Below are positions 35,689 to 44,684 of a DNA stretch of 47,125 bases, piece by piece. A model generated the notes under the pieces. The model was not told the origin of the DNA and made no database searches. It was given only the letters and a program-made list of their open reading frames with translations. The stretch's first letter is position 1. Each line of letters starts with the position of its first letter. The DNA comes from Winogradskyella psychrotolerans (GTDB lineage Bacteria > Bacteroidota > Bacteroidia > Flavobacteriales > Flavobacteriaceae), in NCBI RefSeq assembly GCF_018860545.1, contig NZ_JAHKPN010000055.1, forward strand, positions 1 to 47,125, given 5' to 3'. A program made the position numbers and the translations under genes.

Positions 35689-38115
35689 TTAACGCAACTC
35701 AGCAGCAAGCTTGTTTTCAAAATTGGCTTGTAGCTTAGACATAATTTTATCAATTTGCTTATCGTTAAGCGTTTTGTTTTCGTCTTGAAAAGTAAAACTC
35801 ACGGCATAACTCTTTTTACCAGCAGGTAAGTTTTTACCTTCATAAACATCGAACAAACTCACGTTTTTAAGTAAATGTCTTTCCGTTTGTTTTGCGATCG
35901 TGTCAATATCTTCAAACGTAACTTTGTTATCTAATAACAAAGCAAAATCACGACGGATGGATGGGTATTTAGAAATAGCGCTAAACTTAATTTTATTGTA
36001 TTTTGCCATTTCTATAACATTATCCCAATTAAAATCAGCGAATAATACATTTTGAGAAATTCCAAAGTGCTTTAATACTGATTTTTTAACCAATCCAAAG
36101 TCAACTATCTTTTTCTTTCCAACAGAAAAACTCATGCCTTCACTAATGACATCAGATGTACTTGGTGCTGATTTAAAACGGGTTAATCCTAAGCGCTCTA
36201 AAACTACTTCAATGGTTCCTTTTAAATAAAAGAAATCACTTGGGTTTGCCGCAGCATTCCAACGTTCTTCTGTTTTATTTCCTGTTACAAAAAGTGATAA
36301 GTGCTTAAATTCTTCACGAGACTCATTAAATTGATGATAGGTTTTACCGTATTCAAACAATTTTAAATCATTGCGCTTTCTATTAATATTATGAGCTACA
36401 GCTTCCAATCCAGAGAATAATAACGACTGACGCATTACTTCTAAATCACTACTGAGCGGATTGATCATTTTTACATTGTGATCAGCATTTAAATCATCAC
36501 TTAACTCCACGTACTTTGGTGTGGTTAAGGAATTAGCCATGATTTCAAAAAAGCCTTGAGACGCTAATTGATTTCCAATAATATTCTGAAGTTTATAATC
36601 TTCAAAACGCGATGAATTTGAAATAGACGCATTTAATTTCGTTGTCGTTGCTATATTATTATAGCCATAGACTCTTAGAATTTCTTCAATAATATCAGCT
36701 TCTCGCTGTACGTCATTTCTATACGCCGGAACCGTTAATCCTAAACCGGCTTCAGTCACATTATTAACCTTAATTTCTAAAGAGGTTAAGATGCTTTTTA
36801 TGGTTTCTTCAGGAATGGTTTCACCAATTAATTTTTTTGCATTGTCAAAACTTAATCGTACTTCAAAGTCTTTAATTTTCTTTGGGTACGTATCCACAAT
36901 ATCACTTGTAATTTCTCCGCCAGCAATTTCAAGAATTAATAAAGCGGCACGTTTTAAAGCATACTCTGTAAGGTTTGGATCAATACCACGCTCAAATCTA
37001 AACGAAGCATCCGTATTTAAACCATGACGTTTTGCCGTTTTACGAACACTTACCGGATTAAAATACGCACTTTCTAAAAAGATACGTGAGGTATGTTCTG
37101 AAACTCCAGAATCAATACCGCCAAAAACCCCAGCGATACACATTGGTTTATTAGCGTTGCAAATCATTAAGTCATCCTCGTGTAATTCACGCTCAACACC
37201 ATCTAAAGTGGTGAATTTTGTACCAGCTTCACAGGTTTTAACTTCAATTTTATTTCCTGTGATTCTATCACCATCAAATGCATGTAAGGGTTGTCCTAAT
37301 TCGTGTAACACATAATTAGTGATGTCTACGATATTATTAATAGGAGCTAAGCCAATTGATTTTAAACGGTTTTGTAACCAAGCTGGAGAGGCTTCAACTT
37401 TAATTCCTGAAATCGTAACACCACAATACCGTGGAGCTTTTTCATAATCTTGTACGTCCACATCTACTTTGTAAGCTCTAGCATCAACGTGATAAGAACT
37501 TACCGAAGGGGTAATTAACTCTAAGGAAATTTCCTTTTGTAATAAACCTGCTTTTAAATCGCGAGCAACACCATAATGACTCATGGCATCTGCTCGGTTT
37601 GGAGTTAGGCCTATTTCAAATACCTCGTCATTTTCAACCTTAAAAAGATCTGCAGCTAGCGTACCTACTTTTAAATCGGCATCTAAAACCATAATACCAT
37701 CGTGAGATTCTCCAAGACCTAATTCGTCTTCGGCACAAATCATACCATGACTTTCTTCGCCTCTAATCTTACCTTTCTTGATGGTCCAGGCTTCACCTTC
37801 TGCAGTATATAAGGTTGTGCCTATAGTGGCCACAGGTACTTTTTGTCCGGCAGCCACATTTGGTGCACCACATACAATTTGTAATGGAGTTTCTTCACCT
37901 ATATTGACAGTGGTTACTTTTAAACGATCTGCATTTGGGTGTTGTACACAAGTTAATACTTCGCCAACAACAATGCCTTTTAAGCCACCTTTTACAGACT
38001 CGTATGTATCTATGCCTTCTATTTCTAAACCTAGATCAGTTAGTAATTCGCCTGTTTTTTCAGCGTTCCAATCGGTCTTTATAAACTGTTTAAGCCAGTT
38101 GTATGAAATCTTCAT
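35689..38115 (-). CDS. pheT: Phenylalanine--tRNA ligase beta subunit
   Basis: The 808-residue protein has the full bacterial PheT domain order. The tRNA-binding EMAP-like domain comes first (about 40-150, VGEVLTCVQHPNADRLKV), then B3/B4 with the editing site (about 210-385), B5 (about 405-475), and the catalytic-like core. The FDX-ACB anticodon-binding domain lies at the end (about 715-808, SKYPSIRRDFALLL). With PheS it charges tRNA-Phe. PheS is not in the window. The gene is flanked by its own -7 element and terminator, so it is probably transcribed alone. Confidence 0.97.
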   Translation of the reverse strand: MKISYNWLKQFIKTDWNAEKTGELLTDLGLEIEGIDTYESVKGGLKGIVVGEVLTCVQHPNADRLKVTTVNIGEETPLQIVCGAPNVAAGQKVPVATIGTTLYTAEGEAWTIKKGKIRGEESHGMICAEDELGLGESHDGIMVLDADLKVGTLAADLFKVENDEVFEIGLTPNRADAMSHYGVARDLKAGLLQKEISLELITPSVSSYHVDARAYKVDVDVQDYEKAPRYCGVTISGIKVEASPAWLQNRLKSIGLAPINNIVDITNYVLHELGQPLHAFDGDRITGNKIEVKTCEAGTKFTTLDGVERELHEDDLMICNANKPMCIAGVFGGIDSGVSEHTSRIFLESAYFNPVSVRKTAKRHGLNTDASFRFERGIDPNLTEYALKRAALLILEIAGGEITSDIVDTYPKKIKDFEVRLSFDNAKKLIGETIPEETIKSILTSLEIKVNNVTEAGLGLTVPAYRNDVQREADIIEEILRVYGYNNIATTTKLNASISNSSRFEDYKLQNIIGNQLASQGFFEIMANSLTTPKYVELSDDLNADHNVKMINPLSSDLEVMRQSLLFSGLEAVAHNINRKRNDLKLFEYGKTYHQFNESREEFKHLSLFVTGNKTEERWNAAANPSDFFYLKGTIEVVLERLGLTRFKSAPSTSDVISEGMSFSVGKKKIVDFGLVKKSVLKHFGISQNVLFADFNWDNVIEMAKYNKIKFSAISKYPSIRRDFALLLDNKVTFEDIDTIAKQTERHLLKNVSLFDVYEGKNLPAGKKSYAVSFTFQDENKTLNDKQIDKIMSKLQANFENKLAAELR

Positions 38116-38136
38116 TTTTTCAATTTAATCAGGGCA

Positions 38137-38144
38137 CAAAGATA
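38137..38144 (-). promoter_or_regulatory. Putative -7 element of pheT
   Basis: The minus strand reads TATCTTTG, an exact TAnnTTTG, 21 bp upstream of the pheT start. A GTTTC sequence lies about 20 bp further upstream where TTTG would be expected. Confidence 0.45.
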
Positions 38145-38233
38145 GTAATTCAACTTAGGTTGCGAAACTTGATTTTATCTTTTTTATGTAAGGTATTTGT
38201 TGTTATTTCGAACTTTATTAAAATAAACTTTTT

Positions 38234-39451
38234 ATGCGCCTTATAATTACTTGCCTTTTAACTGTATTGATTTTCTCTTGTCGTAATGAAATTAAGACTA
38301 AAAATTTGGAAGTGGGCACTTATAGAGCTTGGTTAACAATGCAAGATAATGAGGTGCTTCCATTTATTTTTGAAGTCAAATCTTCTCATAGTTTACATAT
38401 TTACAATGCCGAAGAAGTCATTGAAGTTGATGAAATTGAGTATAAAAATGATTCCGTTTATATAAAGGCTCCAGTTTTTGAAGGTTATTTAGTAGCTAAA
38501 ATTAGTAACGAAGAAACTCTGCAAGGTTATTACGTGAAAGAAAGTTTGGATAGAGTAGTGCCTTTTAAGGCAGAAGGGCATTTAACTAATAGATTTGAAG
38601 TGCAATCGAAATCCACAAAAGATGTTTCTGGAATTTGGGAAACCGTTTTTAGTAAAGATATTGCTGGTGAGGAATATATAGCGAAAGGTATTTTTGAACA
38701 AGAGGGAGATAGAGTTACCGGAACTTTTAGAACCACAACTGGAGATTATCGCTATTTAGAAGGTGTTATGGACGGAAACGAAATGAAGCTATCCACGTTT
38801 GATGGAGCACATGCGTTTTTATTTACTGCTCAAGTGACGGACTCTACTATGGTTGGTACGTTCTATTCTGGGAACCATTGGAAAGAACCGTTTGTAGCTA
38901 AGAGAAATGAATCTTTTGAATTGCCAGAAGCTAACGATCTTACGTTTTTAAAAGACGGCTATGATAGTATTGAATTTACATTTCCTAATACGTCGGACGA
39001 ATTAGTGTCTCTAAAAGACGATCGATTTAAAGGTAAAGTTGTCATTGTGCAAATAATGGGCACATGGTGCCCTAATTGTTTAGATGAAACTAAATATTTC
39101 TCAGAGTTTTATAAGAACAATAACTCTAAACGAGTTGAATTTGTGGCGTTGGCGTTTGAATATGTTAAAACCAAAGCAGACGCTTATAGTAATATAAATC
39201 GTTTACAATCTCGTATTGGCATAGAGTATCCTATTCTTTTGGCGCAATATGGAAGTTCTGACAAAGTTAAGGCTCAAGAAAAGTTACCGATGTTAAACCA
39301 TGTGCTGTCGTATCCAACTTCTATATTTATCGATAAGACAGGAAAAGTACGAAAAATTCACACAGGTTTTAATGGTCCTGCTACTGGCGATAAATATGAA
39401 GAGTTTAAAACTGAATTTGAATCGTTTGTTGATGCCTTGTTAAACGAATAA
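38234..39451 (+). CDS. TlpA-like thioredoxin-fold lipoprotein
   Basis: The 405-residue protein has a lipoprotein signal (LIFSC, Cys near residue 16), a beta-rich N-terminal region (about 20-235), and a thioredoxin-fold domain of the TlpA/AhpC-TSA type (about 255-400). The latter has GKVVIVQIMGTWCPNC, the active-site CxxC, and a cis-Pro loop in LSYPTSIFIDKTGK. It probably reduces or oxidises periplasmic disulfides, as related Bacteroidota lipoproteins do. It runs divergently from pheT and no partner gene is close. Confidence 0.85.
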   Translation: MRLIITCLLTVLIFSCRNEIKTKNLEVGTYRAWLTMQDNEVLPFIFEVKSSHSLHIYNAEEVIEVDEIEYKNDSVYIKAPVFEGYLVAKISNEETLQGYYVKESLDRVVPFKAEGHLTNRFEVQSKSTKDVSGIWETVFSKDIAGEEYIAKGIFEQEGDRVTGTFRTTTGDYRYLEGVMDGNEMKLSTFDGAHAFLFTAQVTDSTMVGTFYSGNHWKEPFVAKRNESFELPEANDLTFLKDGYDSIEFTFPNTSDELVSLKDDRFKGKVVIVQIMGTWCPNCLDETKYFSEFYKNNNSKRVEFVALAFEYVKTKADAYSNINRLQSRIGIEYPILLAQYGSSDKVKAQEKLPMLNHVLSYPTSIFIDKTGKVRKIHTGFNGPATGDKYEEFKTEFESFVDALLNE

Positions 39452-39736
39452 GACTCTGTATTGTATTGGTTATATCGTCTTTTCTATGCCGTGAGTATTG
39501 CGTTTATAATTGAGCACCTTTTAATTTATCTGCAATGAAGTTCGCATCTTTTTGTAAATTCTAATTCAAGTGAAAATATGTCATTTTTAATGGGCTAAAT
39601 GCTGTCATTTTTTCAGAATTATAGTAGCGTTTTATAGCATATGTGAAAATATTACAGTGCAACTGTATACGTCTAATTTTGGCATTTAATTTGCTAATAG
39701 AGTAGTGAAGTCGAAAACGATTTCAAATTTGAAATA
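39452..39736. other. Gap before hsp20 with no gene
   Basis: The 285-bp stretch holds no credible frame. It contains two copies of TGTCATTTTT (39579-39588 and 39603-39612, 24 bp apart) and a -7-like element for hsp20. No heat-shock CIRCE element (TTAGCACTC-type) was seen. Confidence 0.5.
39674..39681 (+). promoter_or_regulatory. Putative -7 element of hsp20
   Basis: TAATTTTG is an exact TAnnTTTG, 55-80 bp upstream of the two possible hsp20 start codons. No -33 TTG was found at the usual distance. Confidence 0.4.
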
Positions 39737-39760
39737 ATGTTTAATTTAAATCTTTTAATT

Positions 39761-40237
39761 ATGAACAATTTAGTTAGTGTTCCTAAAAATGGAAGTTTAG
39801 CGAACAGCAATTCAAATCAAAACCACACAACATTATCAAGTTGGTTAGATGATATTTTTAATAGAGATCTACCATCTGTATTTACTTCAAATTTTAATAT
39901 GGGTATGACTTTACCAAAAGTAAATATTAAAGAAACGGCTGATGCTTTTGAGGTTGAAATGGCGGTTCCAGGTTTAAAGAAATCAGATTTTCATATTGAT
40001 CTTGATAATCAAGTATTATCTATTTCTACAGAAACGAAAGAGGAGAATGAAATTAAGGAAGAAAACTACACCCGTAGAGAGTTTGGTTATTCCTCTTTTA
40101 AAAGAACCTTCAATTTACCAGAAAGTGTAAACGAGGAAAAGATTAAAGCCAATTATGATAATGGTATTTTAGGTATCCATTTACCTAAAAAAGAAGAGGC
40201 TATACAAAAGCCAGCCAGAAGTATTAAGATTTCGTAA
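39761..40237 (+). CDS. Small heat shock protein (Hsp20/alpha-crystallin family)
   Basis: About 158 residues with a low-complexity N-terminus, a WLDDIFNRD segment, and the alpha-crystallin domain. The domain opens LPKVNIKETADAFEVEMAVPGLKKSDFHIDLDNQVLSIS and ends in the ANYDNGILGIHLPKKEEA motif with the conserved GIL-type anchor. It is an ATP-independent holdase of the cytoplasm. I chose the start at 39761 (MNNLVSV) because relatives start close to that point; an ATG at 39737 gives eight more residues. Confidence 0.93.
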   Translation: MNNLVSVPKNGSLANSNSNQNHTTLSSWLDDIFNRDLPSVFTSNFNMGMTLPKVNIKETADAFEVEMAVPGLKKSDFHIDLDNQVLSISTETKEENEIKEENYTRREFGYSSFKRTFNLPESVNEEKIKANYDNGILGIHLPKKEEAIQKPARSIKIS

Positions 40238-40264
40238 GTGTTTCACTAAATTTTAGAGTATACA

Positions 40265-40303
40265 ATTGAGGAGGGTGTTGATTAAGTTCAGCATCCTCTC
40301 AAT
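40265..40303 (+). terminator. Terminator-like hairpin after hsp20
   Basis: A long stem of about 16 bp (40265-40281 with 40288-40303) with one bulged base and a few G-T pairs lies 28 bp after the hsp20 stop. No T-run follows directly. It may stop or stabilise the hsp20 transcript. Confidence 0.45.
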
Positions 40304-40334
40304 GATTGGATTAATTCTTTAAAATTATAATGTT

Positions 40335-40595
40335 ATGCCAAGAAAATTTAAACCTGGAGACTGGGTGAAAGTTAGAGGTAAACTTACCGCTCCAAAAATG
40401 CAAGTTATCAAATATGTTCCTAAAAAAGATTCCATATTTGGTGTGGTAGATCATGATAATTATTTGGAATGTGTTTGGTATAAAAATGGGGAACGCTTAT
40501 TAGAAGTGTTTCACCAAAGGAAATTGATTAAAGTTATGGAAAGTGGAGGGTTGTTTCAAACCTTTAGAACAAATCCAAAATTGAGATTAACTTAA
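40335..40595 (+). CDS. Small KOW/DUF2158-like protein
   Basis: The 86-residue protein opens FKPGDWVKVRGKLTAPKMQVIKY, continues with ECVWYKNGERLLEVFHQRKL and has a basic tail. This is close to the small YodC/DUF2158-type family of beta-barrel-like proteins (GDxVxLKSGGPxMTV...CxWFxG...xxxF). It is cytoplasmic, with no signal. It is encoded between hsp20 and an exported lipoprotein, which begins 11 bp later. Function is unknown; the family link is moderate. Confidence 0.65.
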   Translation: MPRKFKPGDWVKVRGKLTAPKMQVIKYVPKKDSIFGVVDHDNYLECVWYKNGERLLEVFHQRKLIKVMESGGLFQTFRTNPKLRLT

Positions 40596-40606
40596 AATAT
40601 AAAGTG

Positions 40607-41095
40607 ATGAAAAAGTATATTTTATTAATTATGGTTGGCTTATTGTGTACAAACTGTAGTGGACAAGATAGTAAGGCCAAAACAGCAGAAAACGATGATA
40701 GCAAAGTCAAAACACTTAAAGAACCCGAAGGAAATTGGACGGTTAATAAAGAGTTTGATGAACAAGGGAATTTAATTAGATATGATAGTATTTATTCTTG
40801 GTCTTCCCATGATATGTATAATGATCTCTCAGAGTCCGATAAGGATAGCGTGATGCAATCTTTTAAATCACGATTTTTTACCAATTTTTCGGGATTTGAA
40901 AACCAAGGATTCGACGCTATTTTTTTACAAGATTCATTGTTCAGTAACCATTTTTTTAATGATGATTTTTTTGATAGTAATTTTGGTAACGATGTTATGA
41001 AAATAGATCAATTAAGACAACAAATGATGGATCGCCAGCGGAAGTTTTTAGAAAAGTACCAATCAGAATTTATTAAAACTGAAGACGAAGACTAA
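40607..41095 (+). CDS. Lipoprotein of unknown function
   Basis: The 162-residue protein has a lipoprotein signal (LLCTNC), then a Lys/Glu-rich linker and a polar, acidic body. It contains ENQGFDAIFLQDSLFSNHFFNDDFFDSNFGNDV, an aromatic/acidic stretch, and a C-terminal helix (about 128-160). I chose the ATG at 40607; a GTG three bases upstream would add one Met-like residue. No family was recognised. A terminator overlaps the last codons. Confidence 0.7.
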   Translation: MKKYILLIMVGLLCTNCSGQDSKAKTAENDDSKVKTLKEPEGNWTVNKEFDEQGNLIRYDSIYSWSSHDMYNDLSESDKDSVMQSFKSRFFTNFSGFENQGFDAIFLQDSLFSNHFFNDDFFDSNFGNDVMKIDQLRQQMMDRQRKFLEKYQSEFIKTEDED

Positions 41096-41113
41096 CCAGT
41101 TTTCGTCTTTTTT
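41082..41113 (+). terminator. Intrinsic terminator overlapping the stop codon
   Basis: An 11-bp stem with one G-T pair (41082-41092 with 41099-41109) is followed by four more T. Its left arm is made of the last coding bases of the lipoprotein gene, so the stop codon lies in the loop. Confidence 0.75.
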
Positions 41114-41245
41114 ATGCCTTCGTTTTATTATGACCGTATGGTCACTAAAGTGTTCCTGTTTTGAAATAACAATAGGAAAAAAAGGAGAAAGTTTTTATAC
41201 GTAGTTTATAGCGCTCTGCTTATTTGTAACTGTTTTAGTTTGATA

Positions 41246-41704
41246 TTAAATGATTTCAAATTTCCAACCTTTATTAATTTTATGATTTTTATTAATATTT
41301 GGTGATGTAATTCCTGCATATATGAGACCAGCTGCCGGCAAAACCAACCAAAACGCGGTGGAATCTACTAATATTCCAACTAAAACAGCAACTCCAGCCG
41401 TAATAGTGCCAACGTATATAAAAAATCCGGTGGTGAGTATAGCTGTTAAAAGAGGATTGCGTTTTAATTCTTCTATGTCAATTAAATTTAGTTGTACGTC
41501 ATCAATGCTAATGGTGCTTGTATTTTCTATTTTAAAACGACCTTTAATCTTCCGTCCATCTGAAGTTTTTAATTTTATTCTTTTATTTTCCTTAATGACT
41601 TTTTCTTTATTGGTATTTAAGTTGGTGATTTTTATCGCATTATTTTGGGTCATAGCCACATTGAAAAACAATATGCTCATAATGAGTAACAATAGTTTTT
41701 TCAT
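41246..41704 (-). CDS. Exported protein with small beta domain and membrane segments
   Basis: The 152-residue protein has a signal peptide (about 1-19) and an N-terminal domain (about 20-80). The domain has RIKLKTSDGRKIKGRFKIEN and LIDIEELKRN, a pattern seen in many Bacteroidota proteins of unknown function. Two hydrophobic stretches follow (about 85-110 and 115-135), then a basic end. Probably inserted in the inner membrane. It is convergent with the preceding lipoprotein gene and lies outside the repeat-bounded array to its right. Confidence 0.65.
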   Translation of the reverse strand: MKKLLLLIMSILFFNVAMTQNNAIKITNLNTNKEKVIKENKRIKLKTSDGRKIKGRFKIENTSTISIDDVQLNLIDIEELKRNPLLTAILTTGFFIYVGTITAGVAVLVGILVDSTAFWLVLPAAGLIYAGITSPNINKNHKINKGWKFEII

Positions 41705-41846
41705 AAAATAGATGTTTTATTTAAGATGTAAAAATATGGTAAGGGTTGCGTTTATCTCATCATAAAATAGCGCTACAAGATACATTAGTGAAAAATGAAT
41801 GCGTTTTTTCTTGTGTTTTGTCACAGTACTTTGTTTAGCCAGTTTT

Positions 41847-42866
41847 TTATTCGCAGCAAGGTTCTATTTCAAATAATTCTGTAACTTGTGCTTGGTTCAA
41901 TTCAACATTAAATATAGCAATGTCATCAAGTTTTCCATCAAAATTTTTACCAATTATTAAATCGCCAATATCTTCAGAAGTAGGTGTATCTGAACAACCA
42001 CTAGTAATATCCGTTATAGTTCCTTCAAGAATACCGTTTCTATAAAGACTTAAAGAATTATTTATTTCATTGTATGTTGCAACTAAATGATGCCAATTAT
42101 TGTAGTCATTATCAGAATCCCATGATTGGTCCCATACGGAATTTAGATGTCCAAATGTAGGTCTGTTTAAATCATATAAACCTAGAGACCATTGACCATA
42201 GGTGTCTGGACAACTAAAACCTTCGTCTCTACTTACTAATACATTATAATTCCAATTCCAATATAAACGAGGATTAAACCAAAGCGAAATTGAAAATTCA
42301 GATAAGTCATTTAAGAAGTCTGTATCAGTAGTTGTCAAAAAATCATTTGTAGAAGTATTAAATTCGAATGCACAATTTTCGTTAGAGTTTCTATCTGATG
42401 TAGAATTTGCAGATGTGTTATTGGTTAATATATTAAAGTTAACTATATCGTTTAAACTTCCGTTATTAAAAGGATAAAATGCAATTACTTCGTTTTGTAA
42501 TTCATCTGGAATACAAGAAATAGTCTCGGTAGTGAATGAAAATTGTTTTTCGAGTGTGTTCCCAAATTCATCTTTTGCAATTACTTTCCCATTATACAAT
42601 GTGTTTATTTCAAGATTTATAAAGTTATAATTTTGTACTAAAGTATTCTCAATAGTTAAATTTTCATCCAAATAAACATCGTATTTAACAACTTCATTTT
42701 CAGGGTCAATTGATTCTGTCCAAGTTATAGTCGCAGAAATTCTTGTGATTTCGGATACAGAAATATCAAAATTACTTGGTGAATTATTTGTGTTATTATC
42801 AGAACTATTGTCTGAACTACAAGAAATTAAAATAATTAAAATCAGGATTAAGATACTTTTTTTCAT
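41847..42866 (-). CDS. Lipoprotein with fibronectin III-like and LamG-like domains
   Basis: The 339-residue protein has a lipoprotein signal (LISCSSDNSS), a Ser/Asn-rich linker, an FN3-like domain (about 34-115, ITWTESIDPENEVVKYDVYLD, TLYNGKVIAKDEFG), and a concanavalin/LamG-type domain (about 125-339). The last has FYPFNNGSLNDI, FSISLWFNPR, WHHLVATYNEINNSLSLYRNG and KLDDIAIFNVELNQAQV. LamG domains of this type bind glycans or proteins. It is probably on the outer membrane surface. It is the last gene in the array, with no full repeat on its 3' side. Confidence 0.82.
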   Translation of the reverse strand: MKKSILILILIILISCSSDNSSDNNTNNSPSNFDISVSEITRISATITWTESIDPENEVVKYDVYLDENLTIENTLVQNYNFINLEINTLYNGKVIAKDEFGNTLEKQFSFTTETISCIPDELQNEVIAFYPFNNGSLNDIVNFNILTNNTSANSTSDRNSNENCAFEFNTSTNDFLTTTDTDFLNDLSEFSISLWFNPRLYWNWNYNVLVSRDEGFSCPDTYGQWSLGLYDLNRPTFGHLNSVWDQSWDSDNDYNNWHHLVATYNEINNSLSLYRNGILEGTITDITSGCSDTPTSEDIGDLIIGKNFDGKLDDIAIFNVELNQAQVTELFEIEPCCE

Positions 42867-42888
42867 TTATTCAGGATTTTGTTTAAAT

Positions 42889-43049
42889 TGTTTACAACGG
42901 TTTTGTTTATGATTTAGTTGCGCCTTTAAGCACTAAAGTTATCAAATAAATCACAGATAGACCCGAGTGAAGCGAACTGGCGAAGTAAAGTCCTATAAGA
43001 TGTTCTTAAATAGGCGACTAGTAATAAATTAGATACGGTGTTAATACAG
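42889..43049 (-). repeat. attC-like repeat R1
   Basis: A structured intergenic repeat of about 160 bp lies between the membrane protein gene (43065) and the LamG lipoprotein gene. The left end has ACAACGG and the right end has CGGTGTTAA, which roughly mirror each other. Bases 42894-42989 match R3 (44534-44629) with five differences over 96 bp. In gene orientation it sits 3' of the membrane protein gene, as an attC site would. Confidence 0.6.
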
Positions 43050-43064
43050 ATTTTTATTTCCGAA

Positions 43065-43871
43065 TTAAAATGTTTCCATTGATTTATAAATTCCAAATCT
43101 GACGATACTTACCAATAAGCAAATTGTAGAAACCCATAACAATGGACTCTTAATATTGAATGCAGGCTCTTTTTCAAATCTTTTTCGTAGCGTAAAGAAC
43201 ATAATTAAAACGCCAATTAAAAAAGGAATGACATGTTTTGATAAACCAGACAAATTTCTGCTCAAGTCGTATAAATCTCCACTATCGATTATCATAAAAA
43301 GGAAAAGAAAAATTAAGGGATAACCAATTGATTTTACTAGTATTTCTTTCCTTGTTTTTGGCTTTAGCGATATGTGATGATAATATGATAGTATTACAAA
43401 AAACCAAAGTGAAAAACTTGTTTTATATGCCATAAAAAAAGTAAAGCATAAAGCAAAAAGCGAAACGGTTCCAACTATAGACAAAGTTCTGCTCTCATTT
43501 CCTAAATCAATTTTAGCGTCCAATTCTTTATTGGGAAGACTTTTGTTTTCAAATTTTGAATATTTGTTCTTTAGCGATGCATAAACAGCAGGTTTCTTTA
43601 TTCCATTTTTAAGAGATTTGTCATTTTTATACACAAATAAATAAATTCCAATGCCTAGAGTAACAATGAAAAATAAAAGAAAATTCCTGTAATCAAATGA
43701 AATTCCAAAAATCTGTACATCTAAAAGCCTTAAAGGTGCTTCTTCTAATCTTCTTCTTATAAGATAAACTCTTTCTCCATAATAATCCTTTGTGATTATG
43801 CCGAAAATTAACATGAGAATAGAGACTAGTATAATTGTAAATGGTATTTTTTTGTCTTTAAGTCTTTCCAT
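43065..43871 (-). CDS. Multi-pass membrane protein of unknown function
   Basis: The 268-residue protein has about six to seven membrane helices, including near residues 11-28, 60-80, 130-160, 185-205, 210-230 and 245-262. Cytoplasmic or periplasmic loops are basic (YASLKNKYSKFENKS). There is no signal peptide and no recognised family. The gene is a single ORF between R1 and R2 and its start codon sits about 20 bp from the R2 boundary, as expected for a cassette gene. Confidence 0.65.
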   Translation of the reverse strand: MERLKDKKIPFTIILVSILMLIFGIITKDYYGERVYLIRRRLEEAPLRLLDVQIFGISFDYRNFLLFFIVTLGIGIYLFVYKNDKSLKNGIKKPAVYASLKNKYSKFENKSLPNKELDAKIDLGNESRTLSIVGTVSLFALCFTFFMAYKTSFSLWFFVILSYYHHISLKPKTRKEILVKSIGYPLIFLFLFMIIDSGDLYDLSRNLSGLSKHVIPFLIGVLIMFFTLRKRFEKEPAFNIKSPLLWVSTICLLVSIVRFGIYKSMETF

Positions 43872-43889
43872 TAGTAGGGTGGTTCAAAT

Positions 43890-44003
43890 GTGTGGTAAGG
43901 TGATTGTGTATGGTTGGTTGTGTGGTTTAAGCACGTAATTTAGGAAATATTCAACGGTAGGGAAAGAACAAAGCAATTATTTAGACATGGTGTAGTGTGC
44001 AGT
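43890..44003 (-). repeat. attC-like repeat R2 (degenerate)
   Basis: About 114 bp of repeat. Its left part aligns with R5 (GTGGTAAGGTGATTGTGTATGG against GTGGCTAACGTGTTTGTGGATGG style) and the right end reads ACATGGTGTAGTGTGCAG. Core end bases are changed (GGTAAG for GCTAAC), so the copy is diverged. It overlaps the stop codon region of the lipoprotein gene at 44003. Confidence 0.5.
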
Positions 44004-44512
44004 TATTGTTTTTCATTTTTCAATTCAGCGAGTAAATTTTTCTCAATGTCAGAAATATAATCTCTTTCAACTACAGTAATTCGGACTTCGTACTCGTGAT
44101 ATATTTTATTTATATTTAAAAACGAATCTATATCCATTTTATAAGGTTCCAAAATTTGCTCCTCAACGATTAATTTTATGTCCTGTGTTCCAGTTTTAAA
44201 TCCGTTTATTCCAAAAAATGGATTAAAAGTTCCATTACTGAAGGTATCAGTTTTGATTTTAGAATCTTTATACTCATTACTCACAATTACCGATAATAAA
44301 TAGTCAAAATTCGCTTTTTTATTCCGTTTATATTTAGCTATTCTTCCAATATGTTTTCCTAGAGAAATTGTATCAGGTATTTTAAATTCAAATAAATTAT
44401 CCTGATTTTTTAAATCAGAATTTCCGAGTTCATTATCGGTAGCTTCATTTCTTTTTTGTCCACAAGAAACGAAGAAAATTAGTAGTAAAATCAAATTGAA
44501 AATGTTTCTCAC
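44003..44512 (-). CDS. Lipoprotein of unknown function (GTG start)
   Basis: The 169-residue protein starts at GTG, with a lipoprotein signal (LIFFVSC) and a short polar linker. The globular part contains IPDTISLGKHIGRIAKYKR and a Lys/Glu-rich end. The FELKFKIPDTISLG-like stretch suggests a beta-sandwich, but no family was recognised. It is a single gene between R2 and R3. Confidence 0.6.
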   Translation of the reverse strand: MRNIFNLILLLIFFVSCGQKRNEATDNELGNSDLKNQDNLFEFKIPDTISLGKHIGRIAKYKRNKKANFDYLLSVIVSNEYKDSKIKTDTFSNGTFNPFFGINGFKTGTQDIKLIVEEQILEPYKMDIDSFLNINKIYHEYEVRITVVERDYISDIEKNLLAELKNEKQ

Positions 44513-44528
44513 AGATTGTCTTTTTAAT

Positions 44529-44660
44529 TGCTCACAACAGTTTTGTGTATGATTTAGTTGCGCCTTTAAGCACTAAAGTTATCAAATAAATCACAGATAG
44601 ACCCGAGTGAAGAGAACAGGCGAAGCAAATACCTAATTACCTTCATTACGCACAAAATGG
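44529..44660 (-). repeat. attC-like repeat R3
   Basis: The left end and body (44534-44629) are 95 percent identical to R1. The right end lacks the CGGTGTTAG motif of the others (it reads ACGCACAAAATGG), so this copy is partly degraded at the side next to the stop codon of the gene at 44685. Confidence 0.55.
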
Positions 44661-44684
44661 TCATTATTTTTTATTCGGTGATTT

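Noticed and set aside
39452..39736. CIRCE-type heat-shock operator before hsp20
   Set aside because: No inverted repeat of the TTAGCACTC type was found; only a -7-like element and two copies of TGTCATTTTT.
40604..41095. GTG at 40604 as lipoprotein start
   Set aside because: The directly following ATG gives the same protein minus one residue and is the more usual start.
41246..41711. Plus-strand frame opposite the exported protein at 41246-41704
   Set aside because: It overlaps a minus-strand frame with a good signal peptide and domain; the plus-strand translation has no such features.
41700..41846. A seventh attC-like repeat after the LamG lipoprotein gene
   Set aside because: Only a short GTTTAGCCAG stretch near 41833 resembles the repeat end; the rest does not align, so it is not called.
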